From Nocardioides nitrophenolicus (GTDB taxonomy: Bacteria; Actinomycetota; Actinomycetes; Propionibacteriales; Nocardioidaceae): DNA of 64,000 bases. Every line of letters starts with the position of its first letter. Position 1 is the stretch's first letter. The DNA is taken from NCBI RefSeq assembly GCF_016907515.1, contig NZ_JAFBBY010000001.1, forward strand, positions 4,216,001-4,280,000, written 5' to 3'. The translations under genes were made by a program, and so were the position numbers. Under the pieces are notes generated by a model. It saw nothing but the letters and a program-made list of their open reading frames with translations. It did not search any database and was not told the origin of the DNA. Below, piece by piece: positions 17,676-26,610 of the stretch.

Positions 17676-19786
17676 CGCCCACCAATTCGGTCGGTCCGCA
17701 CCACGGCGGTGCGGACCGGCTGCACAATGTGCCGGTGCAGGACCGGCCCGACCACCGCCCGCGCGGCCTCGAGGCCGTCGCGGTCCTCGTCGTTCCCGCC
17801 CTCTGCGTGCTCCTCGTCCCGCTCGGCGCGTGGCTCGACATGGGTGCGCCCGACAGTGGCGCCGGAGTCGACCTCGCAGGCGGGCCGGGCTGGCCGTGGC
17901 AGCTGATCGGCGCCGTTCTCGGCGTCCTCGCCGGCATCGTGCTGGTCCACGACCGGCGACAGAAGTTCGGCTGGCTGCTGGCCTTCTCGGGCCTGTTCTG
18001 GGCGCTCGACGGGCTCTCCCAGAGCTATGTCCGGGCCGGCCTGACCGACACCAGCGCCTGGCCCGGGATGACCTTCGCGCTGTGGTTCCTGCTCCGCTTC
18101 ACCTCCTATCTCACCTCGGTCACCGCGGTGGTGCTGCTCGTCTTCCCGACCGGCCGCTTCCTGCCGGGACGCTGGCGCCCGGCGTCGTGGTGCGCGGTCG
18201 GCGCGATGGCGCTCAGCGGCGTGGCCTTCATGGTGATGCCCTCCGAGGGCGACCCGGCCCTGCGCGACCTGCCGCCCAGCGTCGACGCGGACCCCACGAC
18301 GCTGGACCTCCTCTCCGGACACGGCACCCAGGTCTCCTCCCTCGGACTCGCGCTCGGGGGAGTCGGCTTCTTCTTCTCCCTGCTCACCGTCGTGGTGCGC
18401 TACCGGCGCTCGCAGGGTCTCGAGCGCGACCGGATGCGCTGGCTGCTGTGGAGCGTCGTCGTCATCGTCGCCGTCGTCGTGGTGACCCTGGCGTTCGACG
18501 TCCCGGGCGGCTCCTTCCTCGGCGCGGTCTCCGCCGCCGTCGTGCCGCCCGCGGCGATGACCGTCGCGATCGTCCGGCCCGCCCTGGTCCCCATCCAGGA
18601 CCTGCTCAGCCGCACCGTGGTCCTGGCCGCGGTGCTCGTGGTCCTGCTCGCCGCGGACGCCGCGGTGCTCGGCATGTTCACCCTGGTCCTCGACGACGAG
18701 CTGACCCAGGCCCAGGTGGTCGGCGTGGTGCTGGCGGTGTCGGTGATCCTCTACGGTCCGCTGCGCCAGCGTCTCTCGGCCGGCGTACGCCGGGTGATGC
18801 TCGGCGAGCGCGGCAACCGGTACGACGCGGTGGCCGGCCTCGCCTCCACCCTGGAGAACACCGACGACAGCGTCGAGCAGCTCACGGCGGTGGCCCGGGC
18901 CGTGGCGTCGGCGTTCGCCATCCCGTTCGTCAGCGTGGAGGTCGACCGCGGCCACGGCGAGCGGCTGGTGACGACGGTCGGGGAGCGGCCGACGGAGGTG
19001 CGCACGCTCCCGATCACCTGGCGCGAGACCACCATCGGCCGGCTGGTCCTCCCGGCCCGGGGCCTGCGCAGCCGGCTCACCGTGCGCGACGAGGAGCTGC
19101 TCGGCGACCTGGTCCGGCAGGCCGCGACCGCCGCCCGCACCAGCCAGCTCGCCGAGGAGGTCCAGCACAGCCGGGAGCGGCTGGTGACCGCCCGCGAGGA
19201 GGAGCGGCGCCGGATCCGGCGCGACCTGCACGACGGCTTCGGGCCGGCGCTGAGCGGCATCGTGTTCCAGCTCGAGGCGGCCCGGATGACCGTCGAGCGC
19301 GACCCGGCCCGGGCCCGCGCCCAGCTCGAGACGGTCAGCACGCAGGTGCAGGAGGTGGTGGCCGACGTCCGCCGACTGGTGCACGACCTGCGCCCGCCGG
19401 CCCTCGACGACCGCGGCCTGGTCGGCGCCCTGCGCCAGCAGGCCGAGCACCTCGCCGTGCCGCTCGACGTGACCGCGCCCGACGAGCTCCGGCTGCCGGC
19501 GGCGGTCGAGGTCGCGGCGTACCGGATCGCGGGGGAGGCGCTCACCAACGTCGCCCGGCACGCCGACGCGAACGGGGTCCGGCTGCTGGTCGAGACGATG
19601 GAGGACGCACTGGTCCTCGAGGTCGCCGACGACGGCCGCGGCATCCCCGCGGACCGGGCCGCCGGCGTCGGCCTGGCCAGCCTGCGCGAGCGGGCCGCCG
19701 AGCTCGGCGGCACCACCACCATCTCCAGCCCTCCCGGCGGCGGCACCGTCGTCCGGGCCCGACTGCCCCTCAGGAGCCCCGCATGA
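17672..19786 (+). CDS. Sensor histidine kinase, HisKA_3 (NarX/LiaS-like) with multi-TM input domain
   Basis: 704 aa from the GTG overlapping the previous stop; a GTG at about 17733 is an alternative. Residues about 25-390 hold around nine to ten membrane segments. A GAF-like region follows (about 400-480), then the dimerisation/H-box EEERRRIRRDLHDGFGP (about 509-525) and an HATPase_c domain with EALTNVARHADAN and EVADDGRGI. It phosphorylates the adjacent NarL-type regulator (four-base overlap with its ATG). The signal is unknown; placement between hemY and hemQ is suggestive but not proof of a haem-related input. Confidence 0.9.
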   Translation: MTPTNSVGPHHGGADRLHNVPVQDRPDHRPRGLEAVAVLVVPALCVLLVPLGAWLDMGAPDSGAGVDLAGGPGWPWQLIGAVLGVLAGIVLVHDRRQKFGWLLAFSGLFWALDGLSQSYVRAGLTDTSAWPGMTFALWFLLRFTSYLTSVTAVVLLVFPTGRFLPGRWRPASWCAVGAMALSGVAFMVMPSEGDPALRDLPPSVDADPTTLDLLSGHGTQVSSLGLALGGVGFFFSLLTVVVRYRRSQGLERDRMRWLLWSVVVIVAVVVVTLAFDVPGGSFLGAVSAAVVPPAAMTVAIVRPALVPIQDLLSRTVVLAAVLVVLLAADAAVLGMFTLVLDDELTQAQVVGVVLAVSVILYGPLRQRLSAGVRRVMLGERGNRYDAVAGLASTLENTDDSVEQLTAVARAVASAFAIPFVSVEVDRGHGERLVTTVGERPTEVRTLPITWRETTIGRLVLPARGLRSRLTVRDEELLGDLVRQAATAARTSQLAEEVQHSRERLVTAREEERRRIRRDLHDGFGPALSGIVFQLEAARMTVERDPARARAQLETVSTQVQEVVADVRRLVHDLRPPALDDRGLVGALRQQAEHLAVPLDVTAPDELRLPAAVEVAAYRIAGEALTNVARHADANGVRLLVETMEDALVLEVADDGRGIPADRAAGVGLASLRERAAELGGTTTISSPPGGGTVVRARLPLRSPA

Positions 19787-20442
19787 CCAGCCCGGTCCGG
19801 GTCGTCGTGGTCGACGACCACCAGATCGTCCGCGACGGACTCAGCTCGCTGCTCGGCGCGCTCGACGGCATCGAGGTCGTCGGGTCGGCCGCCGACGGCC
19901 GGGAGGCGCTGCACGTCGTCGAGGACACCGCGCCCGACCTCGTCGTGATGGACATCCAGATGCCACACCTCGACGGCATCGAGGCCACCCGCTTCCTCAC
20001 CGGCCGCGACCCGGCGCTGCGCGTGGTGATGCTGACCATGAACGAGGACGACGACACGGTCCTCAGCGCGATCCGCGCGGGCGCCTGCGGCTACCTGCTC
20101 AAGGGGGCCGGCGCCGACGAGGTGCAGCACGCCATCCGCTCCGCCGCGGCCGGCGGCATGGTGTTCGGCGCCAGCCTGGCCGCCAAGGTCGCCGGCTTCT
20201 TCGCCGGCGCGGTGCCGGCCGCGCCGACCGAGGCCGAGCCCTTCCCCGAGCTGACCGACCGCGAGCGCGACGTCCTCCAGCGGATCGCGGCGGGCCGCAC
20301 GAACGACGAGATCGCGGCCGCCCTCTACGTCTCCAACAAGACCGTGCGCAACACGGTCTCGGCGATCTACGCCAAGCTGCACGCGACCGGGCGGGCCGAC
20401 GCCATCGTCCGGGCACGGGAGGCGGGCTACGGTCGCGACTGA
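19783..20442 (+). CDS. NarL/FixJ-family response regulator
   Basis: 219 aa. Receiver domain with DD at 11-12, phospho-acceptor Asp57 (DLVVMDIQMP), the switch Thr in VVMLTMNEDDD and Lys in GYLLKGAG; a LuxR-type HTH at about 155-215 (LTDRERDVLQRIAAGRTNDE, VSNKTVRNTVSAIYAKL). The ATG overlaps the kinase stop, giving a cotranscribed kinase-regulator pair. Likely targets include its own operon through the palindrome upstream of the membrane-protein gene; this is inferred. Confidence 0.93.
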   Translation: MTSPVRVVVVDDHQIVRDGLSSLLGALDGIEVVGSAADGREALHVVEDTAPDLVVMDIQMPHLDGIEATRFLTGRDPALRVVMLTMNEDDDTVLSAIRAGACGYLLKGAGADEVQHAIRSAAAGGMVFGASLAAKVAGFFAGAVPAAPTEAEPFPELTDRERDVLQRIAAGRTNDEIAAALYVSNKTVRNTVSAIYAKLHATGRADAIVRAREAGYGRD

Positions 20443-20462
20443 GGGCCCGGCAGAATGGGGGC

Positions 20463-21194
20463 ATGTCGGACCAGGACCCCCAGGCGCACCTCAAGACCAA
20501 CGCGGCGAAGATCAACGAGCTCAACGACACGATCCGCTTCACCATGTGGTCGGTGTTCCGCCTCGAGCAGCCGCTGGGGCCCGACGACGTGGTCCGCAAG
20601 CAGGAGACCGAGGAGGTCGAGGCCCTGCTCGCCGACCTGGCCGCCGAGGACGTCGTCGTCCGGGGCGTCTACGACGTGGCCGGGCTGCGCGCCGACGCCG
20701 ACCTGATGGTCTGGTGGCACGCCGCGACCAGCGACCGGCTCCAGGACGCCTACCACCGGCTGCGCCGCACCTCCTTCGGGTCGCGGCTCGCGCCGGTCTG
20801 GTCGCAGATGGCGCTGCACCGCCCGGCGGAGTTCAACCGGAGCCACCTGCCGGCGTTCCTGGCCGACGAGCGCGCCCACGCGTACGCCGCGGTCTATCCC
20901 TTCGTCCGCTCCTACGAGTGGTACCTCCTCGAGGACGCTGAGCGTCGCCGGCTGCTCGCCGAGCACGGCCAGATGGCCCGCGGCTACCCCGACGTGCGGG
21001 CCAACACGGTCCCGAGCTTCGCGCTCGGCGACTACGAGTGGATCCTCGCCTTCGAGGCCGACGACCTGACCCGGATCGTCGACCTCATGCGTCACCTGCG
21101 CGGCTCGGAGACGCGTCGGCACGTCCGCGAGGAGGTGCCGTTCTACACCGGTCGCCGGATCGAGGTCGCGGACCTGCTGGCCCGGCTGCCCTGA
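20463..21194 (+). CDS. hemQ: Coproheme decarboxylase (HemQ/ChdC)
   Basis: 243 aa, chlorite-dismutase-fold protein that converts coproheme to haem b in the last step of the actinobacterial route. Family landmarks are LNDTIRFTMWSVFRLEQ, the substrate-radical Tyr region AVYPFVRSYEWYLL, and HGQMARGYPDVRANTVPSF with the likely proximal His at about 168, then ALGDYEWILAFEAD. Together with hemY 3.5 kb upstream it defines the coproporphyrin pathway. A -10-like CAGAAT ends 6 nt before the ATG. The last 110 bp overlap the convergent DUF998 gene on the other strand. Confidence 0.93.
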   Translation: MSDQDPQAHLKTNAAKINELNDTIRFTMWSVFRLEQPLGPDDVVRKQETEEVEALLADLAAEDVVVRGVYDVAGLRADADLMVWWHAATSDRLQDAYHRLRRTSFGSRLAPVWSQMALHRPAEFNRSHLPAFLADERAHAYAAVYPFVRSYEWYLLEDAERRRLLAEHGQMARGYPDVRANTVPSFALGDYEWILAFEADDLTRIVDLMRHLRGSETRRHVREEVPFYTGRRIEVADLLARLP

Positions 21195-21831
21195 CCAGCA
21201 GCCACGTCGGCGCCACCGCCAGCCACACCGCGGTCAGGGTGACGCCGAGCCGCTGCACCAGCCCGAGGTAGTCCGCGTCCCCGCTGAGGAGCAGCGACGC
21301 GGTGAGCACGGCGTCGAGGGCGCCGCAGAGCGCCGCGACGATCCCCACGGCGGCCAGGCCCAGCCGGCGCCGGTCCGCGCCGTCGCGCCGCAGCGCCAGG
21401 CTGCAGGTGAGCAGCACGACGAGATAGGCGACCGTCTCCAGGAAGCTGGACACACCGTGCGGCTCGCTCACCTTGGCCCACCAGGCGCCGGTGCCGGGGT
21501 CCGGGAGGTCCGCCCCGAAGGTGTACGACGTCGACAGGGGCACCGCCGCCTCGAAGACCGCGCACAGCCCGAGCACGACGAGCGGCAGCCACACCCCGGC
21601 GGCGCGGCGGGTCAGCCGCCAGGCCAGCGCGGCGCCGGCCGCGAGCGCGAGCCCCGCGACCACGTCGGCGAGCCGGAACAGCTCGTGGAAGGGCTGGCCG
21701 GGCGCGGAGAGCTCGCTGATGAAGCTGGTGCGGAGGTCGGCGTCGACGGGCAGCACCAGCTGGAGCACCCAGTCGGCGTACCCGAGGCCACCGAGGACCA
21801 GCAGCCCGAGCGCGAGGCGCCGGGTCACCAT
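21085..21831 (-). CDS. DUF998-like six-TM membrane protein
   Basis: 248 aa with about six membrane segments (LALGLLVLGGLGYADWVLQL; LADVVAGLALAAGAALAW; AGVWLPLVVLGLCAVFEAAV; VSSFLETVAYLVVLLTCSLAL; and two more) and conserved DUF998 features such as FISELSAPGQPFHELFR near the first loop. The final ~35 residues are basic, low-complexity, and encoded inside the 3' end of hemQ on the opposite strand. The ATG overlaps the lysX stop by 7 bp, so it is coexpressed with lysX. A role in envelope lipid metabolism alongside LysX is possible but only inferred. Confidence 0.75.
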   Translation of the reverse strand: MVTRRLALGLLVLGGLGYADWVLQLVLPVDADLRTSFISELSAPGQPFHELFRLADVVAGLALAAGAALAWRLTRRAAGVWLPLVVLGLCAVFEAAVPLSTSYTFGADLPDPGTGAWWAKVSEPHGVSSFLETVAYLVVLLTCSLALRRDGADRRRLGLAAVGIVAALCGALDAVLTASLLLSGDADYLGLVQRLGVTLTAVWLAVAPTWLLVRAAGPAGPRPRSGDRCRTAPPRGRADASPSRAGDA

Positions 21832-24800
21832 GCGGTCTCCTCGGCGTCGGGACGGACGAGCGGGAAGGTGACGGTCGAGCGGATCGGGTCGCCCGAGAGC
21901 AGCATGAGCAGCCGGTCGACGCCCATCCCGAGGCCGCCGGTCGGTGGCATGCCGAGCTCCAGCGCCTGGAGGAACTGCTCGTCGGTCACCATCGCCTCGG
22001 GGTCCCCGCCGGCGGCGAGCAAAGACTGCTGCTCGAGCCGCCGGCGCTGCTCGACCGGGTCGGTGAGCTCGCTGTACGCCGTCGCGAGCTCCATGCCGAG
22101 CACGACCAGGTCCCAGCGCTCGGCGAGCGCGGGGTTGTCGTCGCGGGCGCGGGTCAGCGGGCAGACCGAGGTCGGGAAGTCGGTGTAGAAGGTGGGGGCG
22201 ACGGTGGTGGGCTCCACCAGCGCCTCGTAGAGCTCGAGCACGATCTGGTCGGCGCTCAGCTCGCCCGCGGCGATGCCGTGGACGCCGGCCAGCGCGCGCA
22301 GCTCCTCGGCCGGCGTCGCCCAGTCCACCGGTACGCCGATCGCCTCCGAGACCGCGCCGTGCACCGTGCGCACCGCCCAGGCGCCGTCGACGGCGAGCTC
22401 CCGCGCTCCGCCGTCGGCGTCGCGGTGGACCAGCAGCGGACGGCCGTGGACCGCGATGGCGGCGGCGGTGACCAGCTCCTGGCACAGCCGGCGCATCGTG
22501 GTGTAGTCGCCGTGGGCGGCGTAGGCCTCGAGCGTGGTGAACTCGGGATTGTGGGTCCGGTCGGCGCCCTCGTTGCGGAACACCCGGCCCAGCTCGTAGA
22601 CCCGCTCCACCCCGCCGACGCACAGCCGCTTGAGGTAGAGCTCGGGCGCGATGCGCAGCGACAGCGGGAGGTCGTAGGCGTTGCTGTAGGTCGTGAACGG
22701 CCGCGCGTTGGCCCCGCCGTGGACGGTGTGCAGCACCGGCGTCTCGACCTCGAGGTAGTCCTGGCGGTGCAGCGTCTCGCGGATCCCGCGCAGCACCTGG
22801 GCCCGGCGGCGGAGGTGCTCGCGCGCGTCGTCGCTCATCGCGAGGTCGAGCTGGCGCTGGCGCACCCGGAGCTCGGGCGCGAGCGGGCCGTTCACCCGTC
22901 CGGGCAGCGGGTGCAGGCACTTCGCGAGCATCCGCCAGGAGGTGGCGAGCACCGAGCGCTCGCCGCTGCGGCTGGCGCCGACCGTCCCGCGCAGCTCGAC
23001 GAGGTCGCCCAGGTCGCAGTCGCCGACGAACCGGGCCAGGTCCGGCCCGAGGTCGGCGGCCTGCAGCACGCACTGGACCGAGCCGTGCCAGTCGCGCAGC
23101 TCGGCGAAGACCACGCCGCCGTGGTCGCGCAGCGCCACCAGCCGCCCCGCCACGGTGACCGCCGTTCCGTCGTCGGCGGCGAGCGCGGCCGCGGTCGCGC
23201 TGGGGCGCGCCCCAGCGGCGGGATAGGGGGCGCGGCCCGCCGCGGCCATCGCCGCCATCCGCTCCATCCTGATCCGGACCTGCTCGGGACGCCGGCGGCC
23301 CCGCGCCCGCAGCTCCTGATGGGCCGCGACCGCGGCCACGATCTCCTCGGCGCGCTCGGGGGACAGATGCTCGGGCTGCAGGGGCCGGCGGGTCCGGATC
23401 CGCTCCGGGATGTCGATGAAGCCCTCCGCGATCCCCGCGGCCACGCCCACGCGCGGGATCATCCGGGCGTCGTCGTAGCAGAGGAAGCGCGGGAACCACG
23501 CGGGCTCGTACTTCACGTTGGAGCGGTAGAGCGCCTCGAGCTGCCACCAGCGCGACAGGACGAGGAGCACCCGGCGCCAGCCGCGGAGCAGCGGGCCGGC
23601 GCCGATCCGCCCGCCCTCCTCGAAGACCGAGCGCAGCACCGCGAAGTTCAGCGAGATCCGCGCGACGCGGTGCTCGGCGCCCTGCTCGGCGAGCATGCTG
23701 ACCAGGTACTCGATCACGCCGTTGGGGCCGTTCGGGTCCCGGCGCATCAGGTCGAGGGAGATGCCGGACCTGCCCCACGGCACGAACGACAGCAGGGCCA
23801 GCACCGAGCCGTCGGGTGCGAGCGCCTCGGCGAGCAGGCAGTCGCCGTCGGCCGGGTCGCCGAGGCGGCCGAGTGCCATCGAGAACCCGCGCTCGGGCTC
23901 GTCGCCGCGCCAGGCGTCGGCCAGCCGGCGGATCTCGTCCAGCTCCGCGGCCGGGACCTGGTGGTGGCGCCGGATCCGGACCGTCACGCCGTGCCGGCGC
24001 GCCCGGCGTACGGCGCGCTGGATGGTGGGCAGCCCGGGGCGGCGCCGGTTGAACTCGGCGACCTCGATGATCGCCTCGTCGCCGAGCTGGAGCGCGGTCA
24101 GGCCGGCGCGCTCGTACTGGTGGGCGCCGCGCTCGCTGGCGCCCAGGACGGCGGGCGACCAGCCGTGGTCGCGGGCCAGCCGCTGCCAGCGCGCGATCGC
24201 GTCGGGCCAGGAGCCGGTGTCGCCGACCGGGTCGCCGCTGGCCAGGCACACCCCGACCTCGACCCGGTGCAGCACCGCCGCCCGCCCGTCCTCGGAGAAC
24301 ACCGCCGCCTTGTCGCGACGGGTCGCGAAGTAGCCGAGCGAGTCATGGCGGCCGTACTCGTCGAGCAGGGTGCGCACCGCCCGCTCCTCGGGCGCGGTCA
24401 GGGTGGCCCGGAGTGCCTGAGACTGGAACACGACGGCGAACGCGCCCAGCAGCGAGACTCCGCCGAGGAAGCCGATCAGGTCGCTGACCCACTCCGCCGG
24501 GCGGCCGTCGAATGCCCGCGGCCCGATCACGCCACCGGTGGCCCGGTTGAGCGACCAGAGCAGCCGCTGGTCGGACGGCAGCGTGCCGTGGAAGAGCTCG
24601 AGCAGGAGGAAGCCGAGCCCGATGCTCAGCAGCAGGCAGGGCACCAGGACGGCGACCGCCTTCAGCACCGAGCGGGACCGGACCCGGGTCTGGTAGCCGT
24701 TGCGGGACAGCAGCACCACGACGAGCAGCAGGGTCGCCACCGCGATCGCGACGCTGCTGCGGGGCCGCACCGTGATCTCGCCCGCGGCGTCGGCCAGGTT

Positions 24801-25103
24801 GACGACCAGGACGACGACCAGGATCCGCCATCCCGCGCGCTTGCCGGTGCTCAACGCCGCGGCGAGCAGTGCCAGGAAGGTCGCATACGCCAGGTTGGGC
24901 AGGATCAGCAGGACGTTCTCGCTGACGAACATGAGCGGGTGCCACAGCGCGTGCCGCAGGGCGGGGAACAGCGCGACGACGGCGCACAGCGCTGCCCAGC
25001 AGGCGACCACGGTCGCGCTCAGCCGCGGGACCGTCTCGGTGAGCAGCCGGCGGGCGCCGGTGGACCGCGAGCCGGCGGCGCCGGCGGCCAGGGAGCGGGA
25101 CAC
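21825..25103 (-). CDS. lysX: LysX: lysylphosphatidylglycerol synthase fused to lysyl-tRNA synthetase
   Basis: 1092 aa. About 1-225 is membrane-embedded with six to seven helices. About 230-560 is the MprF-type transferase domain (DUF2156; GDPVGDTGSWPDAIARWQ, FVPWGRSGISLDLMRRDPNG, LYRSNVKYEPAWFPRFL). About 640-720 is an OB-fold anticodon-binding domain (VTVAGRLVALRDHGGVVF). About 750-1085 is the class II LysRS core with motif 2 (VFRNEGADRTHNPEFTTLEA) and motif 3 (GLGMGVDRLLMLLSGDPI). It charges tRNA-Lys and transfers lysine to phosphatidylglycerol, lowering membrane negative charge. The GTG start is preceded by TAGGGT 6 nt upstream (25110-25115), suggesting leaderless transcription. Confidence 0.95.
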   Translation of the reverse strand: MSRSLAAGAAGSRSTGARRLLTETVPRLSATVVACWAALCAVVALFPALRHALWHPLMFVSENVLLILPNLAYATFLALLAAALSTGKRAGWRILVVVLVVNLADAAGEITVRPRSSVAIAVATLLLVVVLLSRNGYQTRVRSRSVLKAVAVLVPCLLLSIGLGFLLLELFHGTLPSDQRLLWSLNRATGGVIGPRAFDGRPAEWVSDLIGFLGGVSLLGAFAVVFQSQALRATLTAPEERAVRTLLDEYGRHDSLGYFATRRDKAAVFSEDGRAAVLHRVEVGVCLASGDPVGDTGSWPDAIARWQRLARDHGWSPAVLGASERGAHQYERAGLTALQLGDEAIIEVAEFNRRRPGLPTIQRAVRRARRHGVTVRIRRHHQVPAAELDEIRRLADAWRGDEPERGFSMALGRLGDPADGDCLLAEALAPDGSVLALLSFVPWGRSGISLDLMRRDPNGPNGVIEYLVSMLAEQGAEHRVARISLNFAVLRSVFEEGGRIGAGPLLRGWRRVLLVLSRWWQLEALYRSNVKYEPAWFPRFLCYDDARMIPRVGVAAGIAEGFIDIPERIRTRRPLQPEHLSPERAEEIVAAVAAHQELRARGRRRPEQVRIRMERMAAMAAAGRAPYPAAGARPSATAAALAADDGTAVTVAGRLVALRDHGGVVFAELRDWHGSVQCVLQAADLGPDLARFVGDCDLGDLVELRGTVGASRSGERSVLATSWRMLAKCLHPLPGRVNGPLAPELRVRQRQLDLAMSDDAREHLRRRAQVLRGIRETLHRQDYLEVETPVLHTVHGGANARPFTTYSNAYDLPLSLRIAPELYLKRLCVGGVERVYELGRVFRNEGADRTHNPEFTTLEAYAAHGDYTTMRRLCQELVTAAAIAVHGRPLLVHRDADGGARELAVDGAWAVRTVHGAVSEAIGVPVDWATPAEELRALAGVHGIAAGELSADQIVLELYEALVEPTTVAPTFYTDFPTSVCPLTRARDDNPALAERWDLVVLGMELATAYSELTDPVEQRRRLEQQSLLAAGGDPEAMVTDEQFLQALELGMPPTGGLGMGVDRLLMLLSGDPIRSTVTFPLVRPDAEETAW

Positions 25104-25127
25104 GCCGAAACCCTACGACCCCGCGTT

Positions 25128-25164
25128 GTTTGCAAACTAGATCGACTTACTACACAATGGAGCC
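25128..25164 (+). promoter_or_regulatory. Promoter region of the cysteine dioxygenase operon with palindrome GTTTGCAAAC
   Basis: A perfect 10 bp palindrome at 25128-25137 is followed by an A/T-rich stretch unusual for this genome (ACTTACTACACAAT) just before the leader ORF. The palindrome could be an operator overlapping the -35 region. Exact -35/-10 boxes are uncertain. Confidence 0.4.
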
Positions 25165-25233
25165 ATGACCACTCTCCTCGCAGCCCCCAGCCCCGTGATC
25201 CGTGGCGCCCGGCGGCGCTGTCGTGGCTGCTGA
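25165..25233 (+). CDS. Putative Cys-ending leader peptide (22 aa)
   Basis: A short ORF, MTTLLAAPSPVIRGARRRCR followed by Gly-Cys and TGA, begins right after the promoter region with GGAG two bases before the ATG. It ends 52 bp before the cysteine dioxygenase ATG. The two Cys codons (TGT, TGC) lie in its last four sense codons. Cysteine-responsive attenuation through Cys-rich upstream ORFs is known in mycobacteria, and the downstream genes act on cysteine and sulfane sulfur, so a regulatory leader is plausible. The peptide is too short for homology evidence. Confidence 0.45.
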   Translation: MTTLLAAPSPVIRGARRRCRGC

Positions 25234-25285
25234 CTGCCCTCACCCCTCCAGTCCCAGCCCCGCGTCCCGCAGAGAGAGAACTCCG

Positions 25286-25735
25286 ATGACCCAGCTCGCC
25301 GTCCTGCCCCTGCTCGAGGTCGTCCGCAACCACGCGGCCGACCCCGACCTGCACCACCTGCTCGAGCACGATCCCCACGAGCGCTCGTGGATCCGTCTGC
25401 TCACCACCGACGACTACGAGCTCTGGCTGATCTCGTGGCCCGCCGGCGCCGCCACCGACTGGCACGACCACGGCTCCTCGTCCGGTGCCTTCACGGTCCT
25501 CGAGGGCCGGCTCACCGAGCACACCTTCGACGGCGGGCTCCGGCTGATCGACCTCGGTCCCGGCGACGGCAGGGCGTTCGGCGCGGGCTACGCGCACGAC
25601 GTCCGCAACGCGACCGACGAGCCGGCCCTCTCGCTGCACGCGTACTCCCCGCGGCTGCACACGATGACCCGGTTCAAGTTCCACGGCGACCGGCTCGAGG
25701 CGCTCGGCGTCGAGCGCGCGGGGGAGGAGTGGTGA
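25286..25735 (+). CDS. Cysteine dioxygenase, cupin type
   Basis: 149 aa. Cupin motif 1 is WHDHGSSSGAFTVLEG with His60, His62 and Glu73; His104 in YAHDV completes the three-His iron site of thiol dioxygenases. The protein oxidises L-cysteine to cysteine sulfinate, limiting free cysteine. The ATG at 25286 is preferred to upstream in-frame GTG codons because those overlap the leader region and add non-conserved residues. The next gene overlaps it by four bases (GTGA) and encodes a rhodanese, consistent with a small cysteine/sulfide-handling operon. A 3-mercaptopropionate dioxygenase activity cannot be excluded. Confidence 0.87.
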   Translation: MTQLAVLPLLEVVRNHAADPDLHHLLEHDPHERSWIRLLTTDDYELWLISWPAGAATDWHDHGSSSGAFTVLEGRLTEHTFDGGLRLIDLGPGDGRAFGAGYAHDVRNATDEPALSLHAYSPRLHTMTRFKFHGDRLEALGVERAGEEW

Positions 25736-26163
25736 GCGCCCTCGCCCCCGTCCCCACCCCCGTCAGGTACGACGGCGTCGACGCCCTGCTCGCCGACGCC
25801 CGGTCCCGGCTGGACCGGATCAGCGCCCGCGCCGCCTTCCAGGAGCTGGTGGCCCTCGGTGCCGTGCTCGTCGACATCCGGCCCGCCGCGCAGCGGGCCC
25901 GGGAGGGCGAGGTGGCGCGCTCGCTGCCGGTCCTCGTGGTCGAGCGCAATGTGCTCGAGTGGCGCTTCGACCCGCGCAGCGACGCCCGGCTGCCGGAGGC
26001 GTCGTACGACCTGCGGGTGATCGTGCTGTGCCAGGAGGGCTACACCTCCTCGCTCGCCGCGGACGCGCTGCGCAGCATCGGCGTCGAGCGCGCGACCGAC
26101 GTGGTGGGCGGCTTCGCGGCCTGGCGCGCGGCCGGCATGCCCGTCTCGGGGCTCGCTGCCTGA
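25732..26163 (+). CDS. Rhodanese-like sulfurtransferase
   Basis: 143 aa, single rhodanese domain. N-terminal SARAAFQELVALGAVLVDIR is the family's CH2A-like part; the active-site loop is VLCQEGYTSSLAAD with nucleophile Cys100, and DVVGGFAAWRAAGMP is the typical C-terminal end. It would accept sulfane sulfur (persulfide or thiosulfate). The GTG start overlaps the cysteine dioxygenase stop (GTGA). The pair recalls cysteine dioxygenase-rhodanese arrangements in actinobacterial sulfur catabolism. Confidence 0.88.
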   Translation: MSALAPVPTPVRYDGVDALLADARSRLDRISARAAFQELVALGAVLVDIRPAAQRAREGEVARSLPVLVVERNVLEWRFDPRSDARLPEASYDLRVIVLCQEGYTSSLAADALRSIGVERATDVVGGFAAWRAAGMPVSGLAA

Positions 26164-26196
26164 GCCGGTCCGAGGTCGGCTGAGTAGGCTCGTCGC

Positions 26197-26610
26197 ATGG
26201 CATACGAGGTCGAGAAGACGGACGAGGAGTGGCGTGCCGAGCTCACGCCCGAGGAGTACCAGGTGCTCCGCCAGGCCGGCACCGAGCGCGCCTTCACCGG
26301 TGAGTACACCGACACCGAGACGACGGGCGTCTACCGCTGCAAGGCCTGTCAGGCCAAGCTCTTCGAGTCCGACACGAAGTTCCACTCCGGCTGCGGCTGG
26401 CCGAGCTTCTACCAGCCGATCAGCGACACGATCGAGTACCTCGAGGACAACTCCCACGGCATGAAGCGGGTCGAGGTGCGCTGCGCCAACTGCGGCTCGC
26501 ACCTCGGCCACGTCTTCCCCGACGGCTACGGCACGCCCACCGGCGACCGCTACTGCATCAACTCGATCAGTCTCAGCCTCGAGCCGGCCGACCCGGCTTC
26601 CCCGGCCTGA
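26197..26610 (+). CDS. msrB: Peptide-methionine (R)-S-oxide reductase
   Basis: 137 aa. Zinc is bound by two CxxC pairs (Cys48/51 in RCKACQ and Cys96/99 in RCANCGS); the catalytic Cys120 lies in [11 protein letters not shown], and the SelR core HSGCGWPSF is intact. The enzyme repairs methionine-R-sulfoxide in proteins using thioredoxin. A -10-like TAGGCT (26185-26190) ends 6 nt before the ATG, so the gene probably has its own leaderless transcript. Its last 38 bp overlap the 3' end of the convergent TetR gene. Confidence 0.95.
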   Translation: MAYEVEKTDEEWRAELTPEEYQVLRQAGTERAFTGEYTDTETTGVYRCKACQAKLFESDTKFHSGCGWPSFYQPISDTIEYLEDNSHGMKRVEVRCANCGSHLGHVFPDGYGTPTGDRYCINSISLSLEPADPASPA

